DNA of 12,761 nucleotides from JAVBLG01 sp031553655 (GTDB lineage Bacteria > Desulfobacterota > Desulfovibrionia > Desulfovibrionales > Desulfovibrionaceae). How positions within the stretch are numbered: position 1 is the stretch's first letter; the number at the start of each line of letters is the position of its first letter. Location: contig JAVBLG010000097.1 of NCBI GenBank assembly GCA_031553655.1, positions 1 through 12,761 of the forward strand, in the 5' to 3' direction. The position numbers and the translations under genes are program-made. The notes beneath the pieces are model-generated. The model was not told where the DNA came from. It saw nothing but the letters and a program-made list of their open reading frames with translations, and searched no databases. This document shows, piece by piece, positions 6,818 to 12,761 of the stretch.

Positions 6818-7314
6818 ACTGCTTGGCTTGCCTCCTGGCCTTGACTTCCGTAAAAATTGATGGAAAGAATTTCGTAGGTGACGCGGCCGCGCGGAATATC
6901 CACAGTGACCTCATCGCCTACTTCTTTGCCGATCAATGCACGGCCAACCGGCGAGTGAATGGATATGGAACCTGTGGCATAGTCGGCTTCATCCGGCCCT
7001 AGCAGGGTAAATGTTTTACGGTCGCCGTTGTCCACGTCTTCAATTTCCACTGTGGCGCCAAAGATGGCCTTTTCGCTTTCAAGCCCGTCAAGCTCTACGA
7101 TTTGCATACGCATCATGCGCGACTCTATGTCAGAAATACGCGCTTCAGTCATGCCCTGACGTTCGCGCGCGGCTTCATAGCCGCCGTTTTCTTTAAGGTC
7201 GCCCTCTTCGCGAGCTTCTTTGATGGCCTGAATGATTTCGGGGCGTTCCTTCTTCAGACGATCCAGTTCCTTTTCCAATTTTTTATAGCCTTGGGGCGAA
7301 ATGGGAGTACGCAT
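6814..7314 (-). CDS. greA: Transcription elongation factor GreA
   Basis: A 166-residue factor that enters the RNA polymerase secondary channel and stimulates cleavage of backtracked transcripts. Residues 1 to about 75 form the antiparallel coiled coil rich in Lys/Glu; its tip GDLKEN carries the acidic D39 and E42 equivalent to the Mg2+-coordinating pair of E. coli GreA. The C-terminal FKBP-like domain follows (about 85-160, with HSPVGRALIGKEVGDEV and a final YEILSI strand). The ATG at 7312-7314 has AAGAGG 9 nt upstream and starts at the family-typical MRTPISPQGYKKLE; an in-frame ATG at 7377 would add 21 basic residues and lies in the structured leader. The protein is slightly longer than the usual 158-160 residues because of a short Gln/Ser tail. 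First gene of a likely operon with the dehydrogenase; its long leader contains a terminator. Confidence 0.96.
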   Translation of the reverse strand: MRTPISPQGYKKLEKELDRLKKERPEIIQAIKEAREEGDLKENGGYEAARERQGMTEARISDIESRMMRMQIVELDGLESEKAIFGATVEIEDVDNGDRKTFTLLGPDEADYATGSISIHSPVGRALIGKEVGDEVTVDIPRGRVTYEILSINFYGSQGQEASQAV

Positions 7315-7359
7315 GGCAAAAAACCTCTTGCATTTACTATGGCCGCCTTTTACAGATTT

Positions 7360-7377
7360 TTGCGGTGCAACCCGCAA
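7360..7377 (-). other. Small hairpin in greA leader
   Basis: TTGCGG and CCGCAA (6-bp perfect arms, 6-nt loop) lie between the leader terminator and the greA ribosome-binding site. No T-run follows on the minus strand, so it is not a terminator. It could shape read-through transcripts or stabilise the 5' end of a processed greA mRNA. Confidence 0.4.
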
Positions 7378-7389
7378 GACAGCCGCGAG

Positions 7390-7442
7390 AAAAAAACCGG
7401 CGACGCGCTATTTTCAGGCTGTCGGGCTTGAACGCGCGTCGC
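7390..7442 (-). terminator. Intrinsic terminator inside the greA leader (attenuator candidate)
   Basis: On the minus strand GCGACGCGC (7434-7442) pairs perfectly with GCGCGTCGC (7400-7408) over 9 bp. Inside the 25-nt loop TTCA and TGAA (7429-7432 and 7413-7416) pair as well. After CGG comes a run of seven T (7390-7396), the full signature of a Rho-independent terminator. It lies about 75 nt upstream of the greA start and about 75 nt downstream of the likely transcription start, with no annotated gene between promoter and terminator. The obvious reading is premature termination within the greA leader. Confidence 0.7.
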
Positions 7443-7517
7443 AAAAAATGAAAAGACAAAAAAAATTCGCCCGCAACCATGAGGTAACGGAACGCATGTT
7501 TGAGGGCAAGTTAATTG
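7391..7517 (-). ncRNA. Possible greA-leader small RNA (GraL-like)
   Basis: Transcription from the TTGACT/TATAAT promoter would begin near 7517 and stop at the T7 tract, giving an RNA of roughly 125 nt. In E. coli the greA leader also contains a terminator and yields the GraL small RNAs. No homology to GraL is claimed; only the arrangement is similar. Existence of a stable RNA is inferred, not seen. Confidence 0.3.
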
Positions 7518-7523
7518 CGTTTC

Positions 7524-7551
7524 ATTATACGCATCAATAAAAAGTAGTCAA
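7524..7551 (-). promoter_or_regulatory. Strong sigma70-type promoter of the greA operon
   Basis: Minus strand: TTGACT (7546-7551), a 16-nt spacer, then a perfect TATAAT (7524-7529). It is the best promoter match in the window. The predicted start near 7517 leaves a leader of about 200 nt before greA. It is back-to-back with the lysA promoter, 50 nt apart. Confidence 0.7.
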
Positions 7552-7601
7552 CCCCAAACATCCTTCAAAAACACCCCAAACAAACAGGTCGTGGGACATC
7601 C

Positions 7602-7629
7602 TTGACAGAATGATTTTAGTATCTACTAC
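7602..7629 (+). promoter_or_regulatory. Promoter of the lysA operon
   Basis: A perfect -35 TTGACA (7602-7607) stands 16 nt before TACTAC (7624-7629); TACTAA at 7627-7632 with 19-nt spacing is the alternative -10. The -10 is poor, which fits a promoter that needs help or is repressed. The ribosome-binding site GAGAGA (7655-7660) and the ATG at 7666 follow. Confidence 0.5.
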
Positions 7630-7633
7630 TAAA
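7615..7633 (+). promoter_or_regulatory. Dyad TTTAGTA-N5-TACTAAA overlapping the lysA -10 region
   Basis: A perfect 7-bp inverted repeat (7615-7621 and 7627-7633) with a 5-nt centre lies over the spacer and -10 of the lysA promoter. Its size and place fit an operator for a dimeric repressor. No regulator gene is adjacent, so the binding protein is unknown. Confidence 0.4.
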
Positions 7634-7665
7634 TAATTCCAACTCCAAAGCACTGAGAGATAATA

Positions 7666-8949
7666 ATGAAAAATCCCCGTTCAACCTATACCGACGGGCT
7701 GAATTTTTACGGCAAAACCAATCCGGTGGAATTGCTTGAGGGCTTCGGCTCGCCGCTTTACGTGTATAATGAAAACATATTGCGCGCCCGCTGCCGCGAT
7801 TTGACCGGGCTGTGCAAACATTCCGGGTTCAGGGTGAACTATTCGGCCAAGGCAAATGCCAACCCCGCCCTGTTGAAAATCATTCGTGAAGAGGGCTGCC
7901 TGGTGGACGCCATGTCGCCAGGAGAACTGGAAATCAATCTTATGTCGGGGTTTGCGCCTGAGCGGATTCTTTATGTTTGCAACAATGTTTCGGCCGAAGA
8001 GCTACGCGCCCCGATAGCTAAAAACATTCCGGTGAGTGTCGATTCCCTTTCCCAGCTAGATCTTTATGGGCAGGTCAATCCAGGCGGCCGGGTGGTGGTG
8101 CGTTTCAACCCCGGAATTGGCGCGGGGCATCACAAAAAAGTGGTAACCGCCGGCAAGGAAACCAAGTTCGGCGTCGACCCCGAAAAAACCGGTGAAGCCC
8201 ATAAAATTTTGCAAAAACATGATCTTACTCTTGCCGGTATTAACCATCACATCGGCTCACTGTTCATGGAAGGCGACGGATATGTGGAAGCCGCCGCCGT
8301 ATTGCTTGGCATTTACAAGCAAATGCCGGAATCCATGCGCCGCAATATTGAAATAATCGATTTTGGCGGCGGCTTCGGCATTCCCTACCACAAATACGAC
8401 GGCGAAAAGCGCCTGGACATGGCCGATCTTGGCAAGCGACTTGACGCGCTCATGGACGCTTTTTGCCGCGAAACCGGCTATCAAGGCCATTTTTATGTTG
8501 AACCGGGCCGCTACCCTGTGGCCGAATGCGGGGTGGTTCTGGGCACGGTGCATGCAGTCAAGAACAATGGCCCCAATCGCTATGTGGGCACGGACATCGG
8601 CTTTAACGTGCTGGCCAGACCCATGCTTTACGACGCCTTCCACGATATTGAAATTTACCGCCCCGGCGGCCCTCAAGACGGGCCGGATATGCCCCAGACC
8701 ATAGTGGGCAACATATGCGAAAGTGGCGACATTTTGGCCAAATCCAGAATGCTGCCTGAAGTGCGCGAGGGTGATATTCTGGGAATGCTCGACGCCGGAG
8801 CTTACGGGCACACCATGTCTTCCAACTACAACCAGCGCCTGCGCCCGGCTGAAGTGCTCATCACCGCCAATGGCGAGCCGCGTCTCATACGCCGCCGCGA
8901 CACCATTGATGATTTGCTGCGCCCCTACGCGGGGCTGAATACGGATTGA
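7666..8949 (+). CDS. lysA: Diaminopimelate decarboxylase
   Basis: A 427-residue fold-type III PLP enzyme that decarboxylates meso-diaminopimelate to L-lysine, the last step of bacterial lysine synthesis. The N-terminal alanine-racemase-like barrel carries the PLP lysine K62 in YSAKANANP; later come HHIGS, the phosphate-binding GGGFGIPY and EPGRY. The C-terminal beta domain supplies CESGDIL (C351, D355), whose cysteine reaches into the partner subunit's active site, and AGAYGHTMSSNYN. Length is normal for LysA (415-430). The CESGD signature favours LysA over ornithine or carboxynorspermidine decarboxylases of the same superfamily. The ATG has GAGAGA 5 nt upstream. First gene of a three-gene unit with a MATE protein and a DUF2156 protein; its stop is 7 nt before the next start. 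Confidence 0.93.
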   Translation: MKNPRSTYTDGLNFYGKTNPVELLEGFGSPLYVYNENILRARCRDLTGLCKHSGFRVNYSAKANANPALLKIIREEGCLVDAMSPGELEINLMSGFAPERILYVCNNVSAEELRAPIAKNIPVSVDSLSQLDLYGQVNPGGRVVVRFNPGIGAGHHKKVVTAGKETKFGVDPEKTGEAHKILQKHDLTLAGINHHIGSLFMEGDGYVEAAAVLLGIYKQMPESMRRNIEIIDFGGGFGIPYHKYDGEKRLDMADLGKRLDALMDAFCRETGYQGHFYVEPGRYPVAECGVVLGTVHAVKNNGPNRYVGTDIGFNVLARPMLYDAFHDIEIYRPGGPQDGPDMPQTIVGNICESGDILAKSRMLPEVREGDILGMLDAGAYGHTMSSNYNQRLRPAEVLITANGEPRLIRRRDTIDDLLRPYAGLNTD

Positions 8950-8956
8950 TTCAATC

Positions 8957-10357
8957 TTGAAAAACCCAGCGAGCAAATCAGCAGCGATTGACGCTTCCCC
9001 CATGGCCATCTGGAATCTGGCCTGGCCCCAGATTCTTATGATGTTCCTATTTTTCTGCGTGGGCTTTACCGACGTATGGGCCGCCGGGCGCATAAGCGCC
9101 GGAGTGCAGGCCGCTTTCGGGCTGATCTCGCAGTGCATCACCTTTTTACTGGTGGTGTCCATGGCCGCGTCCAGCGGGGCCATGGCCACCATCAGCCAGT
9201 CCATTGGCGCGGGGCGCATGGCCCGAGCCAGGCGCTACGTGGCCCTTATCACCATGGGCGGCTTTGTGGCCGGAATTGTTGTGGCCATGCTGGCCTTGGC
9301 CCTGGAAGGGCCGCTGCTGGCTATATTGATGATTCCCAAAGATATCGAGCCGATAGCGGTTACGATTCTTCATATTTCCCTTTACACCCTGCCGGCCAAC
9401 TATATGCTGGCCACTACCGGGGTAATTTTCAGGGCCACGCGCTATGTGCTGCCGCCAGTGCTGGTGGTGGGTGTGGTTTTCACGGCCAACCTCATCGGCA
9501 ACCTGGGCTTCGGCTTGGGTTATTTCGGCCTGCCCGCTTACGGCTATGTGGGCCTGGCATGGTCAACTTTTGTTTCCGTAGCCATAGGCGCGGCGCTCAA
9601 CTGTTTTTTTCTGGCGCGCAAGGGCTGGCTGAACAAGGAGGACATCCCCGGCTGGCGCTGGATTCGCATCGGTTCGGTTTATCTCTACAAAGTCGCCCTT
9701 CCAGCCGGGGCCTCACATATTATGTGGCACACCGGCTATCTGCTGCTTTTTGTGATCGCCGCTTCATTGCCATATGACAGCGTAAACGCCCTGGCTGGCC
9801 TCACCGCCGGAATGCGTGTTGAAGCCCTGCTCTTTCTGCCCGGCCTGGCCTTCAACATGACCGTTTCTGTGCTGGTGGGCAATTATCTGGGAGCCGGCCA
9901 GCGCGAAGAAGCCAAAAGCATTGCCGTCAAAATTACCGCGCTGGGTGTGGGCTGCATGTCTGTTGTGGCGATTTTTCTGTGGCCGTTCATTTCCAATCTG
10001 GCGGCGGTGCTTTCGGACGTGCCCGCAGCCATTGGCTATACTGAAAGCTATTTGCGCTACAACCTGGTTTCCACCCCGTTTTCCGCATGCAGCATGATCC
10101 TGGGCGGGGTTATGGTGGGGGCCGGAGCCACTCGCTATAACCTGCGGGTTTTCGGAACCTGTTTCTGGTTGGTGCGCCTGCCTGTGGCCTGGATTTTCGG
10201 CCATTACATCTGGCGCGACGCCTCGGGCATTTTCATGGCCATGCTGGTTTCTCAGATTTTCCAATCCGCGCTCATGCTGTGGGTACTATTCCGTATCGAC
10301 TGGACCTGTTTTTCCATGTACCATCATCAGTCATCCTGTAAGGAGTCTTCCTCGTGA
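8957..10357 (+). CDS. MATE-family (MOP superfamily) multidrug/metabolite exporter
   Basis: A 466-residue polytopic inner-membrane protein with about twelve hydrophobic segments in two similar halves, as usual for MATE transporters (440-470 residues). The first helix WNLAWPQILMMFLFFCVGFTD and the following segment with SQSIGAGR match the first half; GLTAGMRVEALLFLPGLAFN and LVGNYLGAGQREEAK match the second. MATE proteins use Na+ or H+ gradients to export drugs or metabolites; the wider MOP superfamily includes lipid flippases. The start is uncertain: TTG 8957, seven nt after the lysA stop, or ATG 9002; neither has a Shine-Dalgarno sequence, and TTG was kept because a short polar N-terminus before helix 1 is normal. 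The stop overlaps the next start (GTGA), which suggests coupled synthesis of the two proteins. Confidence 0.9.
   Translation: MKNPASKSAAIDASPMAIWNLAWPQILMMFLFFCVGFTDVWAAGRISAGVQAAFGLISQCITFLLVVSMAASSGAMATISQSIGAGRMARARRYVALITMGGFVAGIVVAMLALALEGPLLAILMIPKDIEPIAVTILHISLYTLPANYMLATTGVIFRATRYVLPPVLVVGVVFTANLIGNLGFGLGYFGLPAYGYVGLAWSTFVSVAIGAALNCFFLARKGWLNKEDIPGWRWIRIGSVYLYKVALPAGASHIMWHTGYLLLFVIAASLPYDSVNALAGLTAGMRVEALLFLPGLAFNMTVSVLVGNYLGAGQREEAKSIAVKITALGVGCMSVVAIFLWPFISNLAAVLSDVPAAIGYTESYLRYNLVSTPFSACSMILGGVMVGAGATRYNLRVFGTCFWLVRLPVAWIFGHYIWRDASGIFMAMLVSQIFQSALMLWVLFRIDWTCFSMYHHQSSCKESSS
10340..10345 (+). promoter_or_regulatory. Ribosome-binding site deciding the GTG start of the DUF2156 gene
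   Basis: AAGGAG with an 8-nt spacer precedes GTG at 10354-10356. It lies inside the end of the MATE gene and supports the GTG start with a 4-nt overlap. Confidence 0.75.
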
Positions 10358-11241
10358 TCCCTGAAACTTTCTCTCCCGTGGCCATTGACGGATTCAAAGA
10401 TTATACCGGTTTCTGGCAGGCCGCCCCGCAAAAATCCATAGACTACGGCCTGGCCAACCTGTGGGGCTGGGCTTCGTACTACGGTCTGGAATGGCGCATG
10501 GCCGACAATTTGTGCTGGATAAGGCAGACTAAATCCGAACCAAAACTCTGGGCCCCGGTGGGCGACTGGGAAAAGATTGATTGGAGCAAGGCTTCCCCCC
10601 TGGCGGAAGGCGCAACCATGATCCGCGTACCGCAAAAGCTGGCCGCGATTCTGGAACAAGCCCTGCCCGGTCGCGTGGAAATAACCCCTTGCCGTGAGCA
10701 TGATGAATATCTTTACAGCGTGGATGACATGGCCAACCTGCCCGGCAACCGCTTTCACAAAAAACGCAACCATGTCAACGGCTACATCAAGGCTTATGGC
10801 GAACCGGAATATCACGTTCTGGACGACATGGCCATCGACGAGGTGCTGGCTCTGGAAGACGAGTGGTGCCAGTGGCATGAATGCGCCGGTTCGCCCTCGC
10901 TTCTGGCTGAAAACGAGGCCATAAATCGCGTTTTGGCCCATTGGGATGACATTCCCGGCCTTGTTGGCGGCTGCATTTACCACGAAGGTTCCATGATCGC
11001 CTTCAGCGTTGGCGAAAAGCTCAACGGAGAAGCGCTGGGAGTGCATTATGAAAAAGGACGCCACGGCTATCGCGGCATATATCAGGTTATGAACAGCTAC
11101 TTTGCCAAAAATGCCGGGCCGGGGGTGACCATTCTCAACCGCGCCCAGGATCTTGGCGAAGAGGGGTTGCGGCAGGCCAAAATGACCTATCTCCCTGTGG
11201 ATTTCCTTTATAAGTTTGACGTGACCATCAAGCCGTTATAA
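10354..11241 (+). CDS. DUF2156 protein (phosphatidylglycerol lysyltransferase catalytic-domain-like, GNAT fold)
   Basis: A 295-residue soluble protein without signal peptide or membrane helix. It shows the DUF2156 pattern: FHKKRNHVNGY at 134-144 and, near the end, LNRAQDLGEEGLRQAKMTYLP at 261-281, the most characteristic block of the family. Two GNAT-like halves are expected. The same fold forms the catalytic domain of MprF, which transfers lysine from Lys-tRNA to phosphatidylglycerol, but free-standing DUF2156 proteins of anaerobes are mostly uncharacterised, so the reaction is not assigned. GTG is the start, set by AAGGAG 8 nt upstream. It overlaps the MATE gene by 4 nt and is the last gene of the lysA operon before a terminator. 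Context suggests a role with lysine or with a membrane component moved by the MATE protein (inference). Confidence 0.87.
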   Translation: MIPETFSPVAIDGFKDYTGFWQAAPQKSIDYGLANLWGWASYYGLEWRMADNLCWIRQTKSEPKLWAPVGDWEKIDWSKASPLAEGATMIRVPQKLAAILEQALPGRVEITPCREHDEYLYSVDDMANLPGNRFHKKRNHVNGYIKAYGEPEYHVLDDMAIDEVLALEDEWCQWHECAGSPSLLAENEAINRVLAHWDDIPGLVGGCIYHEGSMIAFSVGEKLNGEALGVHYEKGRHGYRGIYQVMNSYFAKNAGPGVTILNRAQDLGEEGLRQAKMTYLPVDFLYKFDVTIKPL

Positions 11242-11260
11242 GCTTGTGCTCACTCCAGTC

Positions 11261-11281
11261 TTTCTTTATACACGAAAGAAA
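11261..11281. repeat. AT-rich 7-bp inverted repeat downstream of the DUF2156 gene
   Basis: TTTCTTT (11261-11267) and AAAGAAA (11275-11281) with a 7-nt loop. It immediately precedes the GC-rich terminator hairpin. It may be part of the terminator region or an upstream element of the next gene; no function is evident. Confidence 0.35.
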
Positions 11282-11285
11282 ATGC

Positions 11286-11323
11286 CGCCCGGCCTTCATG
11301 TGGAGACCGGGCGTATTTATTTG
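11286..11323 (+). terminator. Intrinsic terminator of the lysA-MATE-DUF2156 unit
   Basis: CGCCCGG (11286-11292) pairs with CCGGGCG (11307-11313); after one mismatch CTTC/GGAG extends the stem around an ATGT loop. The tail TATTTATTTG is T-rich though interrupted. It lies 45 nt after the DUF2156 stop codon and separates it from the peptidase gene. Confidence 0.7.
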
Positions 11324-11346
11324 TAATAAAAGGAAAAAAGGAAAAT

Positions 11347-12729
11347 ATGATAATGAAATCAATAAAGTTCAAATGGCGGCATATATTTTTGCCCTTGGTT
11401 CTGCTGTGCGTGTTGGCCATTTCGGCCTGCGGCAAGCAGCGCGTTGTTCCGGGGCGCGATGGAAAACTGGATACATATCAGGATATGATCAGGGATTTGA
11501 ATGACTTTCCTCAGGATTTGACCGTATATGCCAAGGCGGCCAGACCCGATGCCAAGCTTCTCGGCGCCGACGAGCAACTTGCCCAGGATCGCCGCTTCAA
11601 CGAAAAATTTTTCAGCGCTTTTGAAATGACCTCCACCAGAGCTAAGGCTAAAACCGTGGCCTCCGCTTTCGGCAAAGGCGCGCGCGGTTATGTGGACGCC
11701 AACACTCCCTGGAGCGATGCCGACTGGAACAGAATGAAGGCCAATGCCAACCTGAAGCATTTTCCCTCGCGGTCCGAACGGGCCATTACCGTGCGACACA
11801 CCTCGTTGCGCGAGCTGCCCACCTCTATGCCCCGCTCATCCAAGCCCAAAGATATAAACCCGAGCAACCCGTTTGACCTTTTCCAGTATACCTCCTTCCA
11901 TACGGGCACTCCCATGTTCATAGCGCATCAAAGCGCCGACGGGCAGTGGGTTTATGTGGAAAATTCCCTGGTTGGCGGGTGGCTTCCGGCAGCCGACGTG
12001 GCCGTTGTGGATCAGAGTTTCATTAATGCCTACCGCCAAGACAAGCTGGTGGCTCTGGTCAGCGACAATGTGCGCATAAGCACTAATTCCGGCCAGACCA
12101 TAAAGGCCCAACTGGGAACCATTCTGCCCATGGCCGATCGGCAGGACGATCTCAACTACATGTCGGTAATAGTTCCCATGCGTGACCGTGACGGCCGCGC
12201 CTATATGGAAACGGCCCGCGTTACCAAGGCTGATGCCGTGATAAAACCAATTCCACTTACCCCGCGCAACATAGCTGCAGTGGGCAACAAAATGATGGGG
12301 CAGCCCTATGGATGGGGCGGCATGTATGAAAACCGCGACTGTTCCTCCACCCTGCGCGATCTTTTCATTCCCTTCGGAATCTGGCTGCCGCGCAATTCTG
12401 CGGCCCAGGCCAAATCAGCCTCTCTGGAAAGGCTCGACAGCCTGAGCGGTCCGGAAAAGGAAGCCCGCATCATAAACGTGGGTGTGCCCTTCATGAGCAT
12501 GATCTGGATGCCTGGCCACATTGGCCTCTACCTTGGCAAATACCGGGGGCAGGCCGCATTTTTCCACAATATATGGGGCGTGCGCACTCTGGAACCAGAC
12601 GGTAGCGACGGCAGGCACGTAATAGGTCGGGCCGTGGTAACTTCGCTACAGCCCGGCAAGGAATTGGAAAATCTTTATAACGGCAGCACGATACGTGACA
12701 GGATAACAGGGGTGTCTACATTGCCGTAG
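11347..12729 (+). CDS. Lipoprotein NlpC/P60-family (C40) cell-wall peptidase with SH3-like domains
   Basis: A 460-residue exported protein. A basic start and hydrophobic core end in the lipobox I25-S26-A27-C28, with Gly after the cysteine, so an outer-membrane lipoprotein is likely. Residues about 35-140 form the N-terminal stabilising segment of this family (DMIRDLNDFPQDLTVYA); about 145-300 hold SH3b-like domains (VRHTSLRELPT, WVYVENSLVGGWLPAADV, then VSDNVRIST); about 305-445 are the NlpC/P60 domain with C332 in NRDCSST, H391 in MPGHIGLYLG and H407 in FFHNIWG as catalytic triad. Such enzymes cut the gamma-D-Glu-DAP bond of stem peptides in wall turnover or recycling; a Desulfovibrio relative is, from memory, structurally known. 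Two close starts exist (11347 and 11353); AAGGAAA suits the first. It follows a terminator, so it probably has its own promoter, though none is clear. Confidence 0.92.
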   Translation: MIMKSIKFKWRHIFLPLVLLCVLAISACGKQRVVPGRDGKLDTYQDMIRDLNDFPQDLTVYAKAARPDAKLLGADEQLAQDRRFNEKFFSAFEMTSTRAKAKTVASAFGKGARGYVDANTPWSDADWNRMKANANLKHFPSRSERAITVRHTSLRELPTSMPRSSKPKDINPSNPFDLFQYTSFHTGTPMFIAHQSADGQWVYVENSLVGGWLPAADVAVVDQSFINAYRQDKLVALVSDNVRISTNSGQTIKAQLGTILPMADRQDDLNYMSVIVPMRDRDGRAYMETARVTKADAVIKPIPLTPRNIAAVGNKMMGQPYGWGGMYENRDCSSTLRDLFIPFGIWLPRNSAAQAKSASLERLDSLSGPEKEARIINVGVPFMSMIWMPGHIGLYLGKYRGQAAFFHNIWGVRTLEPDGSDGRHVIGRAVVTSLQPGKELENLYNGSTIRDRITGVSTLP

Positions 12730-12761
12730 CATAATTTTTTTGGGGAGGGGGAAGGGCGCTT

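Noticed and set aside
7414..7499. Possible 27-codon leader peptide in the greA leader (minus strand, ending in the terminator loop)
   Set aside because: The stop position in the terminator is suggestive of attenuation, but there is no ribosome-binding site before the ATG and no run of a regulatory codon, so it was not called.
7301..7540. Plus-strand small frames in the greA-lysA gap
   Set aside because: They run across the greA leader terminator and promoter, lack Shine-Dalgarno sites, and are Lys/Arg-rich because of A-runs.
8257..9219. 320-codon minus-strand frame opposite lysA and the MATE gene
   Set aside because: It spans two well-supported plus-strand genes and reads as a shadow frame.
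12730..12761. T7 run after the peptidase stop as a terminator
   Set aside because: No inverted repeat precedes the T-run within the visible sequence, and the window ends 20 nt later.

Overview
The window reads as chromosomal DNA of a sulfate-reducing delta-proteobacterium of the Desulfovibrio type. The grounds are a CobA-HemD fusion, a lipoprotein NlpC/P60 peptidase with SH3-like domains, a free-standing DUF2156 protein, a PAS domain with a CPFCP cysteine cluster, and moderately GC-rich coding sequence. The taxon is inferred from these gene types; no rRNA or tRNA gene is present to confirm it. There is no CRISPR array, insertion sequence, prophage or clear transfer scar. Ten protein genes fill almost all of the window.

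Region 1 (1-2456, minus strand): a bifunctional uroporphyrinogen-III methyltransferase/synthase (sirohaem, cobalamin and alternative haem pathway) is followed 38 nt downstream by an EamA/DMT permease. A clean (AG)12 dinucleotide run lies directly after the permease stop codon and begins at the first base of the window. Region 2 (2457-5199): a divergent intergenic stretch carries a good sigma70-type promoter for the tetrapyrrole gene. A membrane hybrid histidine kinase with a C-terminal receiver domain then runs on the plus strand. Behind it lies a perfect 18-bp inverted repeat, placed between converging genes.

Region 3 (5200-7560, minus strand): greA, a D-2-hydroxyacid dehydrogenase overlapping greA by 4 nt (ATGA), and a HAD-IA phosphatase form a likely operon. 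It starts at a strong promoter (TTGACT-N16-TATAAT) about 200 nt upstream of greA. The greA leader holds a complete intrinsic terminator (9-bp GC stem plus T7), so most transcripts from this promoter should end before greA unless read-through is allowed. This resembles the E. coli greA leader, which generates the GraL small RNAs, and is the most interesting regulatory feature here.

Region 4 (7561-11323, plus strand): lysA (diaminopimelate decarboxylase), a MATE/MOP-family membrane protein and a DUF2156 protein form a tight operon ending in an intrinsic terminator. DUF2156 is the fold of the catalytic domain of MprF lysyl-phosphatidylglycerol synthase. The cluster joins lysine synthesis, a flippase-superfamily protein and an aminoacyl-transferase-like protein, which suggests a split MprF-like function (inference only). 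Region 5 (11347-12729): a lipoprotein NlpC/P60 cell-wall peptidase, a family whose members cut DAP-containing muropeptides.
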